A DNA stretch of 50,903 nucleotides from Planctomycetota bacterium (GCA_963204965.1 CAUJKA010000173.1:1-50903), one strand, 5' to 3'; positions 18,875 through 26,855 are shown, numbered from the stretch's first letter. Notes: a model not told the origin generated them from the letters alone. Numbers and translations: made by a program.

Positions 18875-18913
18875 CCTGTCTGCTCAGGCGAACAAGATGG
18901 AAGAGCGGATTTT

Positions 18914-18946
18914 GGTAAGAAAATGGGTGGTAAGAAGATGAAGATT
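18914..18946 (+). repeat. Left half of a GGTAAGAAGAT palindrome
   Basis: It reads GGTAAGAAAATGGG, then TGGTAAGAAGATGAAGA. It matches the left arms of the two full palindromes at 19910 and 20092, but no right arm follows here; the GxxExxY gene begins instead. Confidence 0.8.
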
Positions 18947-19027
18947 GTTGAAACGCGAAGTTAATGTTCTTGAGCAGTAATCGTGATGGAATTCGCAATT
19001 TGACTTCGTCGATCAACAGCTACATGG

Positions 19028-19816
19028 CTAACGAGTTACCGTCTTCAACGAAACTAGTTCGTGTTCAACATTGATCCAATGAATCTCGCGGAGTGGACTA
19101 TAGTTTATCAAGCGAGAGAGTTGCTTTTCAAAAGCACTTTTGCCACGCGAGATTGTAGTAATCTGATAGGCAGAATGTTCTGAAGCTAGATGGAAACGCT
19201 GATTGCCAAGATGTGTTACATCACGACAAAGTGGAAGCATGACCTCAACCTTTTCTCTTCCGCCAAGTAGCGAAATCAGCGCTTCATCGTAGATTGGTAT
19301 TGAGAGTGAAGTCCCCCAATCTCGCAGCAATTCAATTGCCAGTTTCCTGAATGCGTCACTTCCCCTATAGTCGCAATCATCCAGGCTAAAGTCGCGACGT
19401 TGTTCGCTACGAAAAGGGGCATTAACGAACCTGGATTCCACCTTCGAATTACCAAAGTTCAGTAGTTTTCCGCGTGGAAGATCGAGCAAAAGCAGATAGG
19501 TTAACAATTGTCCAACATGAGCATCTGAAATCGCGTTTGCGACTTTGAGTTCATAGACTCCTCGTTCGGCCACGACAAAGTCGAGGTAAAATGCCTTGCA
19601 ATACTCGCGAAATGCCAATCTAACTTCTAGTTCTCTGTGTACCGCGAACCCGCTGTCCTCTAGCCGTTTGGCGAGATCTGCTTGATAGATTCGCTCGTCC
19701 GCAAGCCTGCCCAAGTCATTATGCGAATTGAACGCGTGTCGCATAACTTTGTAATCCAGTTCACGAAAATCATCGGTCGAAAGCGGCTCTATAGCGACAG
19801 CGCAGTGAACGGGCAT
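19028..19816 (-). CDS. GxxExxY family PD-(D/E)XK nuclease-like protein with C-terminal extension
   Basis: A 262-residue protein whose first half fits the GxxExxY family: LADERIYQADLAKRLEDSGF, then HRELEVRLAFREYCKAFYLD, VYELKVANAISDAHVGQLL and GKLLNFGN. The probable nuclease site is Asp79, Glu89 and Lys91 (E-L-K), with Gln103 following. The usual proteins of this family are about 125 residues, so the second half (about 130-262) is an additional domain that I do not recognise. The gene has no obvious Shine-Dalgarno. It is isolated between GGTAAGAAGAT-type inverted repeats, which suggests it travels as a cassette. The biological role of the family is unknown. Confidence 0.8.
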   Translation of the reverse strand: MPVHCAVAIEPLSTDDFRELDYKVMRHAFNSHNDLGRLADERIYQADLAKRLEDSGFAVHRELEVRLAFREYCKAFYLDFVVAERGVYELKVANAISDAHVGQLLTYLLLLDLPRGKLLNFGNSKVESRFVNAPFRSEQRRDFSLDDCDYRGSDAFRKLAIELLRDWGTSLSIPIYDEALISLLGGREKVEVMLPLCRDVTHLGNQRFHLASEHSAYQITTISRGKSAFEKQLSRLINYSPLREIHWINVEHELVSLKTVTR

Positions 19817-19909
19817 GATGGATGTTAGAGTTGCAGCGCATTACGGGAATCGTGAGAGGTAATGCAGAGTATTTTGGAACGTACGCGGTGTGAATGCAAG
19901 AGCCGAGTA

Positions 19910-20009
19910 GGTAAGAAGATAAGTGGTAAGAAGATGAAGATTTTCGAGATAGCTCAATAGTCTGGTCCGGCAATCAACGCGGTAGATCTTCTTACCCCGA
20001 TTTTCTTAC
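19910..20009. repeat. Full palindromic repeat, unit A
   Basis: The left arm is GGTAAGAAGATAAGTGGTAA then GAAGATGAAG; the right arm is ATCTTCTTACC, CCGATTTTCTTAC. Read as RNA it folds into a long hairpin with a central loop around CTCAATAGTCTGG. Unit B at 20092 is about 80 percent identical. Confidence 0.85.
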
Positions 20010-20020
20010 TTCGTTTTCCT

Positions 20021-20089
20021 GGCCTTGTCGTAAAGGAGCTAGGATACTGTCGGCCTTTGGAGACGTTCTTCGGTTAAGCGTTGAAGAGC
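20021..20089. repeat. Degenerate copy of the 3' end of the downstream gene
   Basis: The segment GGCCTTGTCGTAAAGGAGC and onward matches 20208-20252, the end of the secreted Gln-rich protein gene and its flank, at roughly 80 percent. After a jump of about 50 bases, GTTCTTCGGTTAAGCGTTGA plus AGAGC (20065-20089) is identical over 25 bases to 20296-20320 inside that gene. It has no start or frame of its own and is a duplication remnant. Confidence 0.85.
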
Positions 20090-20091
20090 GC

Positions 20092-20194
20092 GGTAAGAAG
20101 ATAAGTGGTAAGAAGATTAAGATTTTTGAGATAGAGCTCAATAGTCTCGTTCTGCAATCATCGCGGTAGATTTTCTTACCCTCATTTTCTTACC
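20092..20194. repeat. Full palindromic repeat, unit B
   Basis: The left arm is GGTAAGAAGATAAGTGGTAA then GAAGATTAAG; the right arm is GATTTTCTTACCCTCATTTT then CTTACC. It starts 182 bases after unit A and lies the same distance from the gene end as unit A does from the duplicated gene fragment. Palindrome and gene end therefore appear to have been duplicated together. Confidence 0.85.
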
Positions 20195-20230
20195 ATGTTC
20201 TTCTTCCGGCCTTGTTGTAACGGAGCGTGG

Positions 20231-21349
20231 TTACTGGCGGTCTTTGGCTAGCTGTCGGAAGTAGCCTTCGATGACGTCACGATAATGCGTGGGGAGTTCT
20301 TCGGTTAAGCGTTGAAGAGCTTCCTGACGCTGAGCGGGTGGAAGATTGCCCCAGCCGGATCGTTCTTCGCGCTTCTTAGGATCGACATCGCCTGAGCCCT
20401 TGGGGCCACCGGCGATTTGCGATTCGTCCATTGGGGTTTGCTGAGCGTTTTGAGGTTGTTGGCCCTGACCTTGTTGCTGTTGTTGCTGCTGCTGTTGTTG
20501 TTGGCGAGCTTGCTCCTCGATTTGATCAATCATCTTGTCCAACTTCTTGACGATGTCCTCCTCTTCGTCACGCACTTTTTGTCCAGCGCGGCCCAAGTCT
20601 AAACGACGGCTAACATCAGTCATCAACCGCGCAATCTCGTCTAGGGAGTCTTCCTTGAGCGGTGTGATGTCGGCTTGCATCAAGTTGGATACTTGCCGAT
20701 AACGAGCTGGTAATTCATCCTCACGTTCTAGAAGAACTTTGAGGTTGTTGATGCACTCGGTCTTTTTCAGCAAGTGATGTTCAGCGGTGGCTCGGTAGAA
20801 GAGCAGCGTGGCTGGATCGCACGCTTGACCTAGTTCAAGACCCGACAAAGTCTCAAGAGCTTCGTCGTACATGCGGCGCTGTCCAAACGCGCGACCATAA
20901 GCCAAACGAACAGCGTCTTGCAGCCAGCCTGGAACGTCGCTGGTTAGCCAGGGAATATCTTTGGGAGCAACCAATGGGCTGTCGACAGAGCGCAACTGGC
21001 CAACCAATTCGGCTAGGCGAGGTTCGATCAAGCTACAGGTATCGAGCAAGCGATCGAGTAGTTCCGGGCCACGCAGTGTTTTAGATGTGCTCCACAGCTT
21101 TTCGACCTTAGCTCTATCGTCAGGATTGGCTTGGCGTTGATCCAAAAAGCTTGAGAGATGGCTGTCGAAGCTGGCTGTGTTGGGCCATTCCCACGTTGCC
21201 GCTTTCTTGATCTTGTCGGTGTCTTGTCCTTGTTGTGGCGAGCCTTGCTGTGGAGAGCCCTGCAGCAAGCCACCGGGGAGGCTTAGAAAGAGAATCAGAC
21301 CGATGGATAATCCACAACGCAAACCGAAAGACATTTTGGCAACGATCAT
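20231..21349 (-). CDS. Secreted or anchored Gln-rich planctomycete protein
   Basis: A 372-residue protein from the ATG at 21349, with a signal sequence or N-anchor (FGLRCGLSIGLILFLSLPGG) near residue 10-30. A short Gln/Gly repeat GSPQQGSPQQGQ follows, then a helical repeat region resembling TPR-type helices (about 60-250). Near 290-310 there is a run of about ten Gln encoded by a CAA/CAG repeat. The C-terminus is WGNLPPAQRQEALQRLTEEL, then PTHYRDVIEGYFRQLA. That C-terminal motif recurs in planctomycete proteins encoded near MoxR/BatA/DUF4175 clusters, and the DUF4175-like protein of this window ends similarly. The frame is open to 21553 but the signal peptide and Shine-Dalgarno fix the start. 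Function unknown. Confidence 0.75.
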   Translation of the reverse strand: MIVAKMSFGLRCGLSIGLILFLSLPGGLLQGSPQQGSPQQGQDTDKIKKAATWEWPNTASFDSHLSSFLDQRQANPDDRAKVEKLWSTSKTLRGPELLDRLLDTCSLIEPRLAELVGQLRSVDSPLVAPKDIPWLTSDVPGWLQDAVRLAYGRAFGQRRMYDEALETLSGLELGQACDPATLLFYRATAEHHLLKKTECINNLKVLLEREDELPARYRQVSNLMQADITPLKEDSLDEIARLMTDVSRRLDLGRAGQKVRDEEEDIVKKLDKMIDQIEEQARQQQQQQQQQQQGQGQQPQNAQQTPMDESQIAGGPKGSGDVDPKKREERSGWGNLPPAQRQEALQRLTEELPTHYRDVIEGYFRQLAKDRQ

Positions 21350-21353
21350 TACG

Positions 21354-21360
21354 TTTCCTT
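21354..21360 (-). promoter_or_regulatory. Ribosome binding site that fixes the start at 21349
   Basis: AAGGAAA on the minus strand, four bases before the ATG at 21349. It supports the short form with the signal sequence at the very N-terminus over the 68-codon longer frame. Confidence 0.7.
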
Positions 21361-21648
21361 GGTCGGTCCGAACGCGGCTGGTCAAAATCACGAGTGTCAA
21401 CTTGGGGCGACACTCATGTGATGGTATAGTGAATTCTAGCCGAATTAGCAAGAATATTCCAATAACAAGATGAATGTTGGCGCTAAATCCCCTCAATGTT
21501 TGGGTGAAAAGGCGATTATTTGGGGTTGAGCGGCCCGCTAGCCTTTGCGACACTCTGGTAAAATCCGTAATGCCCGAGATTTCGTAGACTGTGTAAATTG
21601 CTAAGCGTAGATTGCTAAGCCTTCTTCAAAAGTGGGGGTATCAAGGGC

Positions 21649-22116
21649 ATGCGTTTTCGACAAATCGACAAGATTACCAAGCTAGAACCTGGTAAATCCA
21701 TTACCGCCGAGATGACTCTCTCTGGCAAAGAAGACTACCTGCGCGACCATTTTCCTAGGTTTCCAGTGCAGCCGGGGGTCATGATGCTTGAGTCGCTGTA
21801 TCAAGCAGCTCAGTTTTTGGTCCGCGCGACCGAGGATTTTCACTCGGGATTGGTATTGCTTCGCGATGCGAAAAACGTCAAGTTCGCTTCCTTCTTACAG
21901 CCTGGCGAGACATTGCAGGTAGAAGTTGAACTCCTCAAGAAGGAGGGTTCGCTATACACTTTGAAAGCCAGCGGAAGTAAGGGCGAAACGCTGTGCGTGG
22001 CCGGGAGACTGGTGGTGGATTGTGTTCAAGATGGCCCACCCAACTCCGTCGACCAGCATGCTGCTGAGTATATTCGGCAAATCGTTGAGCAACTTAAGCA
22101 AGTGGCTATGGTTTAG
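21649..22116 (+). CDS. FabZ-like 3-hydroxyacyl-ACP dehydratase
   Basis: A 155-residue hot-dog fold protein. The dehydratase active-site stretch reads DHFPRFPVQPGVMMLESL, with the catalytic His34 and Glu48 in place. Downstream strands around LLRDAKNVKFASFLQPGE match the family. It begins a gene trio with an acyl carrier protein and a second hot-dog protein, a set seen in planctomycetes and probably serving a specialised fatty acid or lipid path. In standard fatty acid synthesis the reaction is removal of water from a 3-hydroxyacyl-ACP; the acyl substrate here is unknown. Confidence 0.85.
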   Translation: MRFRQIDKITKLEPGKSITAEMTLSGKEDYLRDHFPRFPVQPGVMMLESLYQAAQFLVRATEDFHSGLVLLRDAKNVKFASFLQPGETLQVEVELLKKEGSLYTLKASGSKGETLCVAGRLVVDCVQDGPPNSVDQHAAEYIRQIVEQLKQVAMV

Positions 22117-22248
22117 CCTGTAGATGGCTATAATCTGCCGCGACACGGGCCATCGATAAGTGCCCAAAACAGACACGGTTATATTTCGAACTTGAGCTGG
22201 CTGGCCGGCTCCGGAAAATTCTAGTTTAGTTAGTAGGAAATCAAAACT

Positions 22249-22632
22249 ATGGCGAATTCGGAAGAGGTTTTCGACAAGGTACGCGCTGCCCTAGTAGACG
22301 CATTGGGTGTTGACGACGATGAAGTGACACCAGAAGCGACTATGGTCGGAGACTTGGGTGCGGAGTCGATCGACTTCTTGGACATTGTTTTCAAACTAGA
22401 AAAAGCTTTCGGAATCAACATCCCTCGTGAAGAGTTGTTCCCGGATGACATTCTTACCAACGCCAGTTTCGTCAAGGACGGCAAGGTAACGCCAGATGGT
22501 ATTTCCGAGCTAAAGAAGCGACTCTCGTGGGCGGATCTGAGCAAGTTCGAGCAAAACCCGCGCGTACAAGACTTCGGTAATCTTTTGACTGTTAGCGATC
22601 TTTGCCGCTACGTTGAGAGTAAGCTGGGTTAA
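22249..22632 (+). CDS. Acyl carrier protein with C-terminal extension
   Basis: A 127-residue protein with an ACP fold in the first 80 residues. The phosphopantetheine-accepting serine is Ser40 in DLGAESIDFLDIVFKLEKAF, which replaces the usual DSL by ESI. A further 45 residues, with DLSKFEQNPRVQDFGNLLTV near the end, extend it beyond the normal 80-residue ACP. The start at 22249 follows AGGAAA by a suitable distance. It lies between two FabZ-like genes, so it is probably the dedicated carrier of that pathway rather than the housekeeping ACP. Confidence 0.9.
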   Translation: MANSEEVFDKVRAALVDALGVDDDEVTPEATMVGDLGAESIDFLDIVFKLEKAFGINIPREELFPDDILTNASFVKDGKVTPDGISELKKRLSWADLSKFEQNPRVQDFGNLLTVSDLCRYVESKLG

Positions 22633-22665
22633 TTCGTACAAGTAAAACAACTTTGCTGAGTCATC

Positions 22666-23229
22666 ATGCGTTGGTTCTGGATCGATCGATTCGAGAAATT
22701 TGTTTCGGGTAAAGCGGCTACCACACTGAAGAATGTCACCTTAGGCGAAGAACCTTTGGACGACTATCTTCCAGGCTATCCGCATTACCCACACAGTTTG
22801 ATGATCGAAGGCATGGCGCAAACCGGCGGTTTGTTGATTGCTCAAATCCAGGACTTTAAACAACGCATTGTTTTAGCCAAGATCAGCAAGGCTCACTTCA
22901 ACGACATTGCTCGACCCGGTGATCAGTTAGTTCTGACCGCTACATTGCTCAACTTGCAAGACGATGGTGCCATTGTCGAAGGCAAGATTGATGTGGCTGG
23001 AAAAAGGCTGGCTGATATGGAATTGACCTTCGCCATATTGGACGAGTCCTATGGCGAAGCATCGTTCTTTATGCCTGGTGATCTTTGCCGCATCCTGAGA
23101 AGCTTGAACATGTTTGCTGTCGGCGTGAAACAGGACGGTACACCGATAGACATCCCTCAGGAAATGCTTGAGGCTGAGCGATTTGAAAAGCCGATAGTTT
23201 CCAACGCGCCGCTGCCAGTAACCAGCTAG
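22666..23229 (+). CDS. FabZ/FabA-like hot-dog protein lacking the catalytic His
   Basis: A 187-residue hot-dog protein aligned with the FabZ-like protein encoded two genes earlier. Where that one has DHF...PGVMMLESL, this one has DYLPGYPHYPHSLMIEGMAQ: the catalytic His34 is Tyr34, Gly of PGV is His43, and Glu48 is kept. It therefore may not be a conventional dehydratase; it could be a thioesterase, a non-catalytic partner of the first FabZ, or an enzyme using His40 or His43. Its 187 residues exceed the usual 150 because of a C-terminal tail. It follows the ACP gene by 33 bp on the same strand. Confidence 0.8.
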   Translation: MRWFWIDRFEKFVSGKAATTLKNVTLGEEPLDDYLPGYPHYPHSLMIEGMAQTGGLLIAQIQDFKQRIVLAKISKAHFNDIARPGDQLVLTATLLNLQDDGAIVEGKIDVAGKRLADMELTFAILDESYGEASFFMPGDLCRILRSLNMFAVGVKQDGTPIDIPQEMLEAERFEKPIVSNAPLPVTS

Positions 23230-23235
23230 TCTTTC

Positions 23236-24657
23236 TTAAATCATCGATGCGGTGAGCGAGCTGATGCAATCCAATCGCTCGGCGCACACGGAAGTAACAA
23301 CCGGCAACGATCGAAGTTGGTCGTAAATCTCTGTTACCGATCGATTCAAGTCGATCAGTTGTTCCTTGGCGCTGTAGATCTGCCCTTTGATTTCCTCAAA
23401 GATGACTCTGAAGTTGCTCTGATTTCCCAGTGCCGTCGCTTCAACCGTTCCAACTAACTGACTAAACATCAGCGTGAGTATGGTCTTGCGGAGTTCTTCA
23501 CTGGAATTACCCAAGTCAAGCAAGGGACGCTCGATCTCTTCTAGCAACGCAACAATCTGCGTGAACGTTGTTCGAAATGCTGCTTCTATCGATCGGATCA
23601 TTTCACCCGCATGTTTAAGATAGTTCGAGTGACCATGTTGATCGTTGTTTTTGACTAGCTCAACGAACTCGGCGCAGAACGACGTTAGCATCTCGATCTG
23701 AAGTCGGCTGGCCGCCAATCCAAAACCGACTTGCGATAGCTGAGGCGTCAAATGATGGATTCGTTTTCGAACATCTGTGACAAGATGCGTTACGTTGCGC
23801 GAGGTCGACCCTAGGTGCTCAGCGATCACGCCTAAGCTCGGCGCGTTGCCGCGAATCTTGGCTGATTCAACGGATGCGTTCATCGAGATGAGCTGAAGCG
23901 ACTGCGCGAGTTCGAGCACAAAGGCCGCGTCCTTCTCCAGTGACTCGCTCAGGTTGATGAAGTCGTCGATGCGTGCGAACAGCTTGAGGATGTCGCCATT
24001 GAGCCGAGTGCCTTCATCAAAAACCTGCGAAAGCTGTTGCGAGAGTAGATGTCCATCGGGATGCACGAAGGCAGGAATGGCCTTTACGTTTTGAAGTGTC
24101 AGCTCATGTTCGCGACTCTTCAGTTCCGTACGCAGGACCGTGGCCATGAAATCGTCGTAGCTTTCAAAACCATGCTCCTTCAAAATGGCGCTCAGTCGTT
24201 CGGTGCCAGCTCGCATTCCTTCTTGACGTCCGTTGCCCTGATCGCCGTGTTTAGTCTCGATCTCTTTCAGCTCTTGATAGACTTTTTCAACCAGTGGAAA
24301 CAGGGCGCTGCTGGGTTTGAAGCGAATGGATAGATAGGCGTTGCGCGGGAGCGGGGTGACCAGTGCTACGACCCAGTAGTACTGGCCAGTGACCGCCATG
24401 TTCTTGACATAGGCCGCGATCGGCTTGCCAGCTTCCAGGTAGTCCCAGAGCAATTTGAAGACGGTTCGAGGCATATCCGGATGTCGGATGATATTGTGAG
24501 GACGCCCCACCAATTCATCGTACGGATATCCACTAACACGCGCGAATACGGTGTTGCCCGTTTCGATAATGCCTTTGGCATCAGTGGTCGAAAAGAACAG
24601 TTCTTCGATACGAAACTGCGCTTCGACGTCCAAAGGACGAATCTTCATCGTTGCCAT
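23236..24657 (-). CDS. Soluble PAS-domain chemotaxis-like receptor (Aer type)
   Basis: A 473-residue protein with no transmembrane segment. Residues about 10-125 form a PAS domain of the Aer type (TDAKGIIETGNTVFARVSGY, then LVGRPHNIIRHPDMPRTVFK), commonly binding FAD or heme to sense redox or oxygen. The rest is helical. One part (about 250-290, LISMNASVESAKIRG) resembles a degenerate form of the methyl-accepting signalling hairpin, where MCPs have LLALNAAIEAARAGE. It may signal to a Che-type pathway or act as a standalone sensor. The frame opens at a TTG at 24669; the ATG at 24657 after GGGGG is preferred. Confidence 0.8.
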   Translation of the reverse strand: MATMKIRPLDVEAQFRIEELFFSTTDAKGIIETGNTVFARVSGYPYDELVGRPHNIIRHPDMPRTVFKLLWDYLEAGKPIAAYVKNMAVTGQYYWVVALVTPLPRNAYLSIRFKPSSALFPLVEKVYQELKEIETKHGDQGNGRQEGMRAGTERLSAILKEHGFESYDDFMATVLRTELKSREHELTLQNVKAIPAFVHPDGHLLSQQLSQVFDEGTRLNGDILKLFARIDDFINLSESLEKDAAFVLELAQSLQLISMNASVESAKIRGNAPSLGVIAEHLGSTSRNVTHLVTDVRKRIHHLTPQLSQVGFGLAASRLQIEMLTSFCAEFVELVKNNDQHGHSNYLKHAGEMIRSIEAAFRTTFTQIVALLEEIERPLLDLGNSSEELRKTILTLMFSQLVGTVEATALGNQSNFRVIFEEIKGQIYSAKEQLIDLNRSVTEIYDQLRSLPVVTSVCAERLDCISSLTASMI

Positions 24658-24907
24658 GTCTGCCCCCAAACCGCAACCAAGTTACATAAACGCTGATTTG
24701 GATAGACATGTGTGCGTGTTCGAACTTCGCGCAATAATGCTCTATCGATCAGTCACTCAAGGATAGGACGGCCAGCATCAGCCGCATCCAGATGGCGCAC
24801 ATTGCAATTGGTAGAACAAGTGAACCGTTCTGGAATCTGTAGGATTTGACGGTTGCGAGGGCGGTGACGAGGTGGCACGGGTGGTACGGCCCTGAGAGGC
24901 GAGTGCA
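24658..24907. other. Intergenic stretch, no gene seen
   Basis: Short minus-strand open frames here lack Shine-Dalgarno sequences and family features. The stretch ends at the left inverted repeat that begins at 24908. Upstream of the PAS gene it should hold that gene's promoter, but none is clear. Confidence 0.5.
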
Positions 24908-25023
24908 GCAGGCCTCGAAGGGCGTGGCATAGCCTGACTTCGAATAATCAATCCGCACAAGCACAACACGCCCATCAGTTGTTACCTCGCTACGCTTCGG
25001 TCAACAACTTCTGAGCGTGCCAC
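24908..25023 (+). repeat. Left arm of a 116-bp inverted repeat
   Basis: It starts GCAGGCCTCGAAGGGCGTGG and ends GGTCAACAACTTCTGAGCGT then GCCAC. The inner part CAGTTGTTACC...GGTCAACAACTT can itself fold into a hairpin, as REP-type repeats do. Confidence 0.85.
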
Positions 25024-25112
25024 CCAGGTTTGGGCTCGCTACTCAGGTTTGCTTTTATCGGGTGTGCCAACCCGATCCATCAATCACGAGTCTGCAGCGT
25101 CGACGCGATCGC

Positions 25113-25430
25113 CTAATAGGGATGGACCACAATCTCAATCGGAATTTGCAATGGATTGCCGTTTTCGTCTCGTACATCCAACATCTTGAATTCCGCATAG
25201 TCATCACCAGGATCAACTGCACAAATAATCTGGACGTAATAGTCCTTTCGAGCAATCTTTTTGTCAGGGATGGCTCCATCGTTGATGGTTTGAGCATAGT
25301 TGGCGAGCTTTGTGGCCAGTAGCTTCTTGCGCTTCGCCAATTTGGGTGTTACGTTGGCATCAACAATCATCAAAACGTAGCGACCATCGCGAATTCCCAT
25401 TGTGTCAATTACATCGGTATCCTCTAACAT
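25113..25430 (-). CDS. Small DUF6572-like protein
   Basis: A 105-residue protein without signal or membrane segment. It begins MLEDTDVIDTMGIRDGRYVL, a pattern resembling DUF6572 proteins (D-x-x-V-I-D-x-x-G-I, then a strand), followed by a helix LATKLANYAQTINDG and strands DYYVQIICAVDPGDDY. It is nine bases downstream of the larger unknown gene with AGGA before its ATG, so the pair is an operon. The two-gene set lies inside the 116-bp inverted repeats. Function unknown; the family name is a tentative match from memory of the pattern. Confidence 0.65.
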   Translation of the reverse strand: MLEDTDVIDTMGIRDGRYVLMIVDANVTPKLAKRKKLLATKLANYAQTINDGAIPDKKIARKDYYVQIICAVDPGDDYAEFKMLDVRDENGNPLQIPIEIVVHPY

Positions 25431-25439
25431 CTAGAAATC

Positions 25440-26717
25440 CTATTTGCTTTCACTTAGTTCGGCGGCCACAGACGTAAACTTGTTTTCTTTGTCAGCCCTG
25501 TCGAACAACGCGTTTTCATCATTGGGGCTGCGAAGGTCGGGATGGTCGAAATGGGGTCGAATCGCAGGTTTGCCGGTTGGGTCATAGATTCGAATTGCGT
25601 TGGGATTTGAACTTGGTTCATACCAACCCCAGCGTTCATTCATTGCACCTTCCCATATCTCGATCGGTTGTCCGATCAAGTGCGCCGCAAACTCCAACCA
25701 CTGAACACTTCGAGTCGACTGAAACTCTAGAAAGCAACCCTCACTGGTGCGGACGAGATTGGTAGCCAGCAGGACGGTGTAGGGTAGCATTCGGTCATTA
25801 AAGTCATATCGTTTCAAAATGATTTGGGGATAGACTTCAATTGTCACTTCAGGAGGAAGCGGAGCTTTATATGGATCGAAGCCTCTTCGCTTCTCATAGG
25901 TAGTTGAGTAATAGTTCAACGGTTCATCGCCCATCTCCTCTAAGTACGAGGGGAATGTCTGCGTGCAGAGAAACAGATCCAGTTGCAACTCGGATGGATC
26001 GCACACAACGCTTTGTAGAACCCGTAGGGCGCGTTGAAAGATCTCTAAGGCAACTTGAGGGGCAAGCTTAGGAATATTGAAGCAATAACTCAGAGATTCT
26101 TGTTTGTCATCCATTTGCTCCGCAACAAGTCCCAGCTTTTCCATCGTCTCCAGGTCTGGACGAGGCAGAGTTGCCCCAACCCCAAATTTCTCGAATTTTG
26201 CCACGTAATTCCATAGTTCTTTGGTTAACGCCCGATAGCAGTTGGACCAAACTTCGTAGAGATTATTGTACTTGGCAAACGGGTACGAGAATTCTATCTC
26301 ACACCAAGTCGTAAGTTCTCCATCGTCAGATCGACTCGGCCTATGCTGTATCGACATGGCTAGTCTTGCAATGATCGCTTGTTCATTCTGCCGCCAGAAC
26401 GCAGTTACCGAAGAATTCGGCCACTTCTCATTCATGCAGATTCGCAAATAACGCTCTAGAATTTGCTTGCTGTAGGCCTCTTCGCGAAACAAGTCGATTG
26501 CTTCGTTGGGCCATTCGCTGCCCCCTTGCCCACTAAAGATTCTGGGAGGATGAAACATTATTTCGTCCTCCTGGGAAAAGCTTGTAGCAAACCGCTCGTC
26601 CCACGTTGGTACACATTTTGAGAAACCTAGTCTCACGCAGTAATATTTAAGCAACGGAAGGCGTTTCTTTAAATCGGCTTTCTCGATTAAAGTCCTTGCG
26701 AAATAAGGGCCAGTCAT
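25440..26717 (-). CDS. Unrecognised protein, 425 residues
   Basis: I do not recognise this protein. It has no signal peptide and no membrane segment and is rich in Trp, Tyr and Phe with many charged residues, so it is probably cytosolic and globular. Segments that may help a search are SVTAFWRQNEQAIIARLAMS, EVWSNCYRALTKELWNYVAK and MNERWGWYEPSSNPNAIRIY. The C-terminus ends in a charged tail. The frame can open with a TTG at 26738, but the ATG at 26717 is the safer start. It forms an operon with the small DUF6572-like gene and both sit between inverted repeats. An interacting pair, such as toxin and immunity or sensor and effector, is possible but not shown. Confidence 0.65.
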   Translation of the reverse strand: MTGPYFARTLIEKADLKKRLPLLKYYCVRLGFSKCVPTWDERFATSFSQEDEIMFHPPRIFSGQGGSEWPNEAIDLFREEAYSKQILERYLRICMNEKWPNSSVTAFWRQNEQAIIARLAMSIQHRPSRSDDGELTTWCEIEFSYPFAKYNNLYEVWSNCYRALTKELWNYVAKFEKFGVGATLPRPDLETMEKLGLVAEQMDDKQESLSYCFNIPKLAPQVALEIFQRALRVLQSVVCDPSELQLDLFLCTQTFPSYLEEMGDEPLNYYSTTYEKRRGFDPYKAPLPPEVTIEVYPQIILKRYDFNDRMLPYTVLLATNLVRTSEGCFLEFQSTRSVQWLEFAAHLIGQPIEIWEGAMNERWGWYEPSSNPNAIRIYDPTGKPAIRPHFDHPDLRSPNDENALFDRADKENKFTSVAAELSESK

Positions 26718-26855
26718 TCTTTGCCTATCCAGATTCAAGGAGTTTAGTAGGGGGTAATCACGATCTTGATGTAAGACGGCAGAATGCCATTGTCTCGCAC
26801 ACCAGAAGTTTTGATTTGCTGAGTAGTTCCAAGATACTATCTGTCCTTAAAAAGT
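26718..26855. other. Promoter-side intergenic stretch of the two-gene island
   Basis: AT-rich DNA between the start of the 425-residue gene and the right repeat arm. It should hold the promoter of the island genes. I see no clear -35/-10 pair. Confidence 0.4.

Larger units (their letters stand above)
18914..20009. mobile_element. Candidate cassette: GxxExxY gene between inverted GTAAGAAAAT repeats
   Basis: The left end (18914-18940) reads GGTAAGAAAATGGG then TGGTAAGAAGAT. The right end (19986-20009), read on the other strand, is GTAAGAAAATCGG followed by GGTAAGAAGAT. The two ends are inverted repeats with only two or three differences over about 25 bases, and the only gene between them is the GxxExxY protein. 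No clear target-site duplication is visible. A second complete palindrome follows at 20092-20194. Whether this is a mobile cassette or two independent repeats flanking a gene is not settled by the sequence. Confidence 0.4.

Noticed and set aside
24749..24975. Minus-strand open frames upstream of the left inverted repeat
   Set aside because: Low-quality translations overlapping the repeat arm; no start signals.
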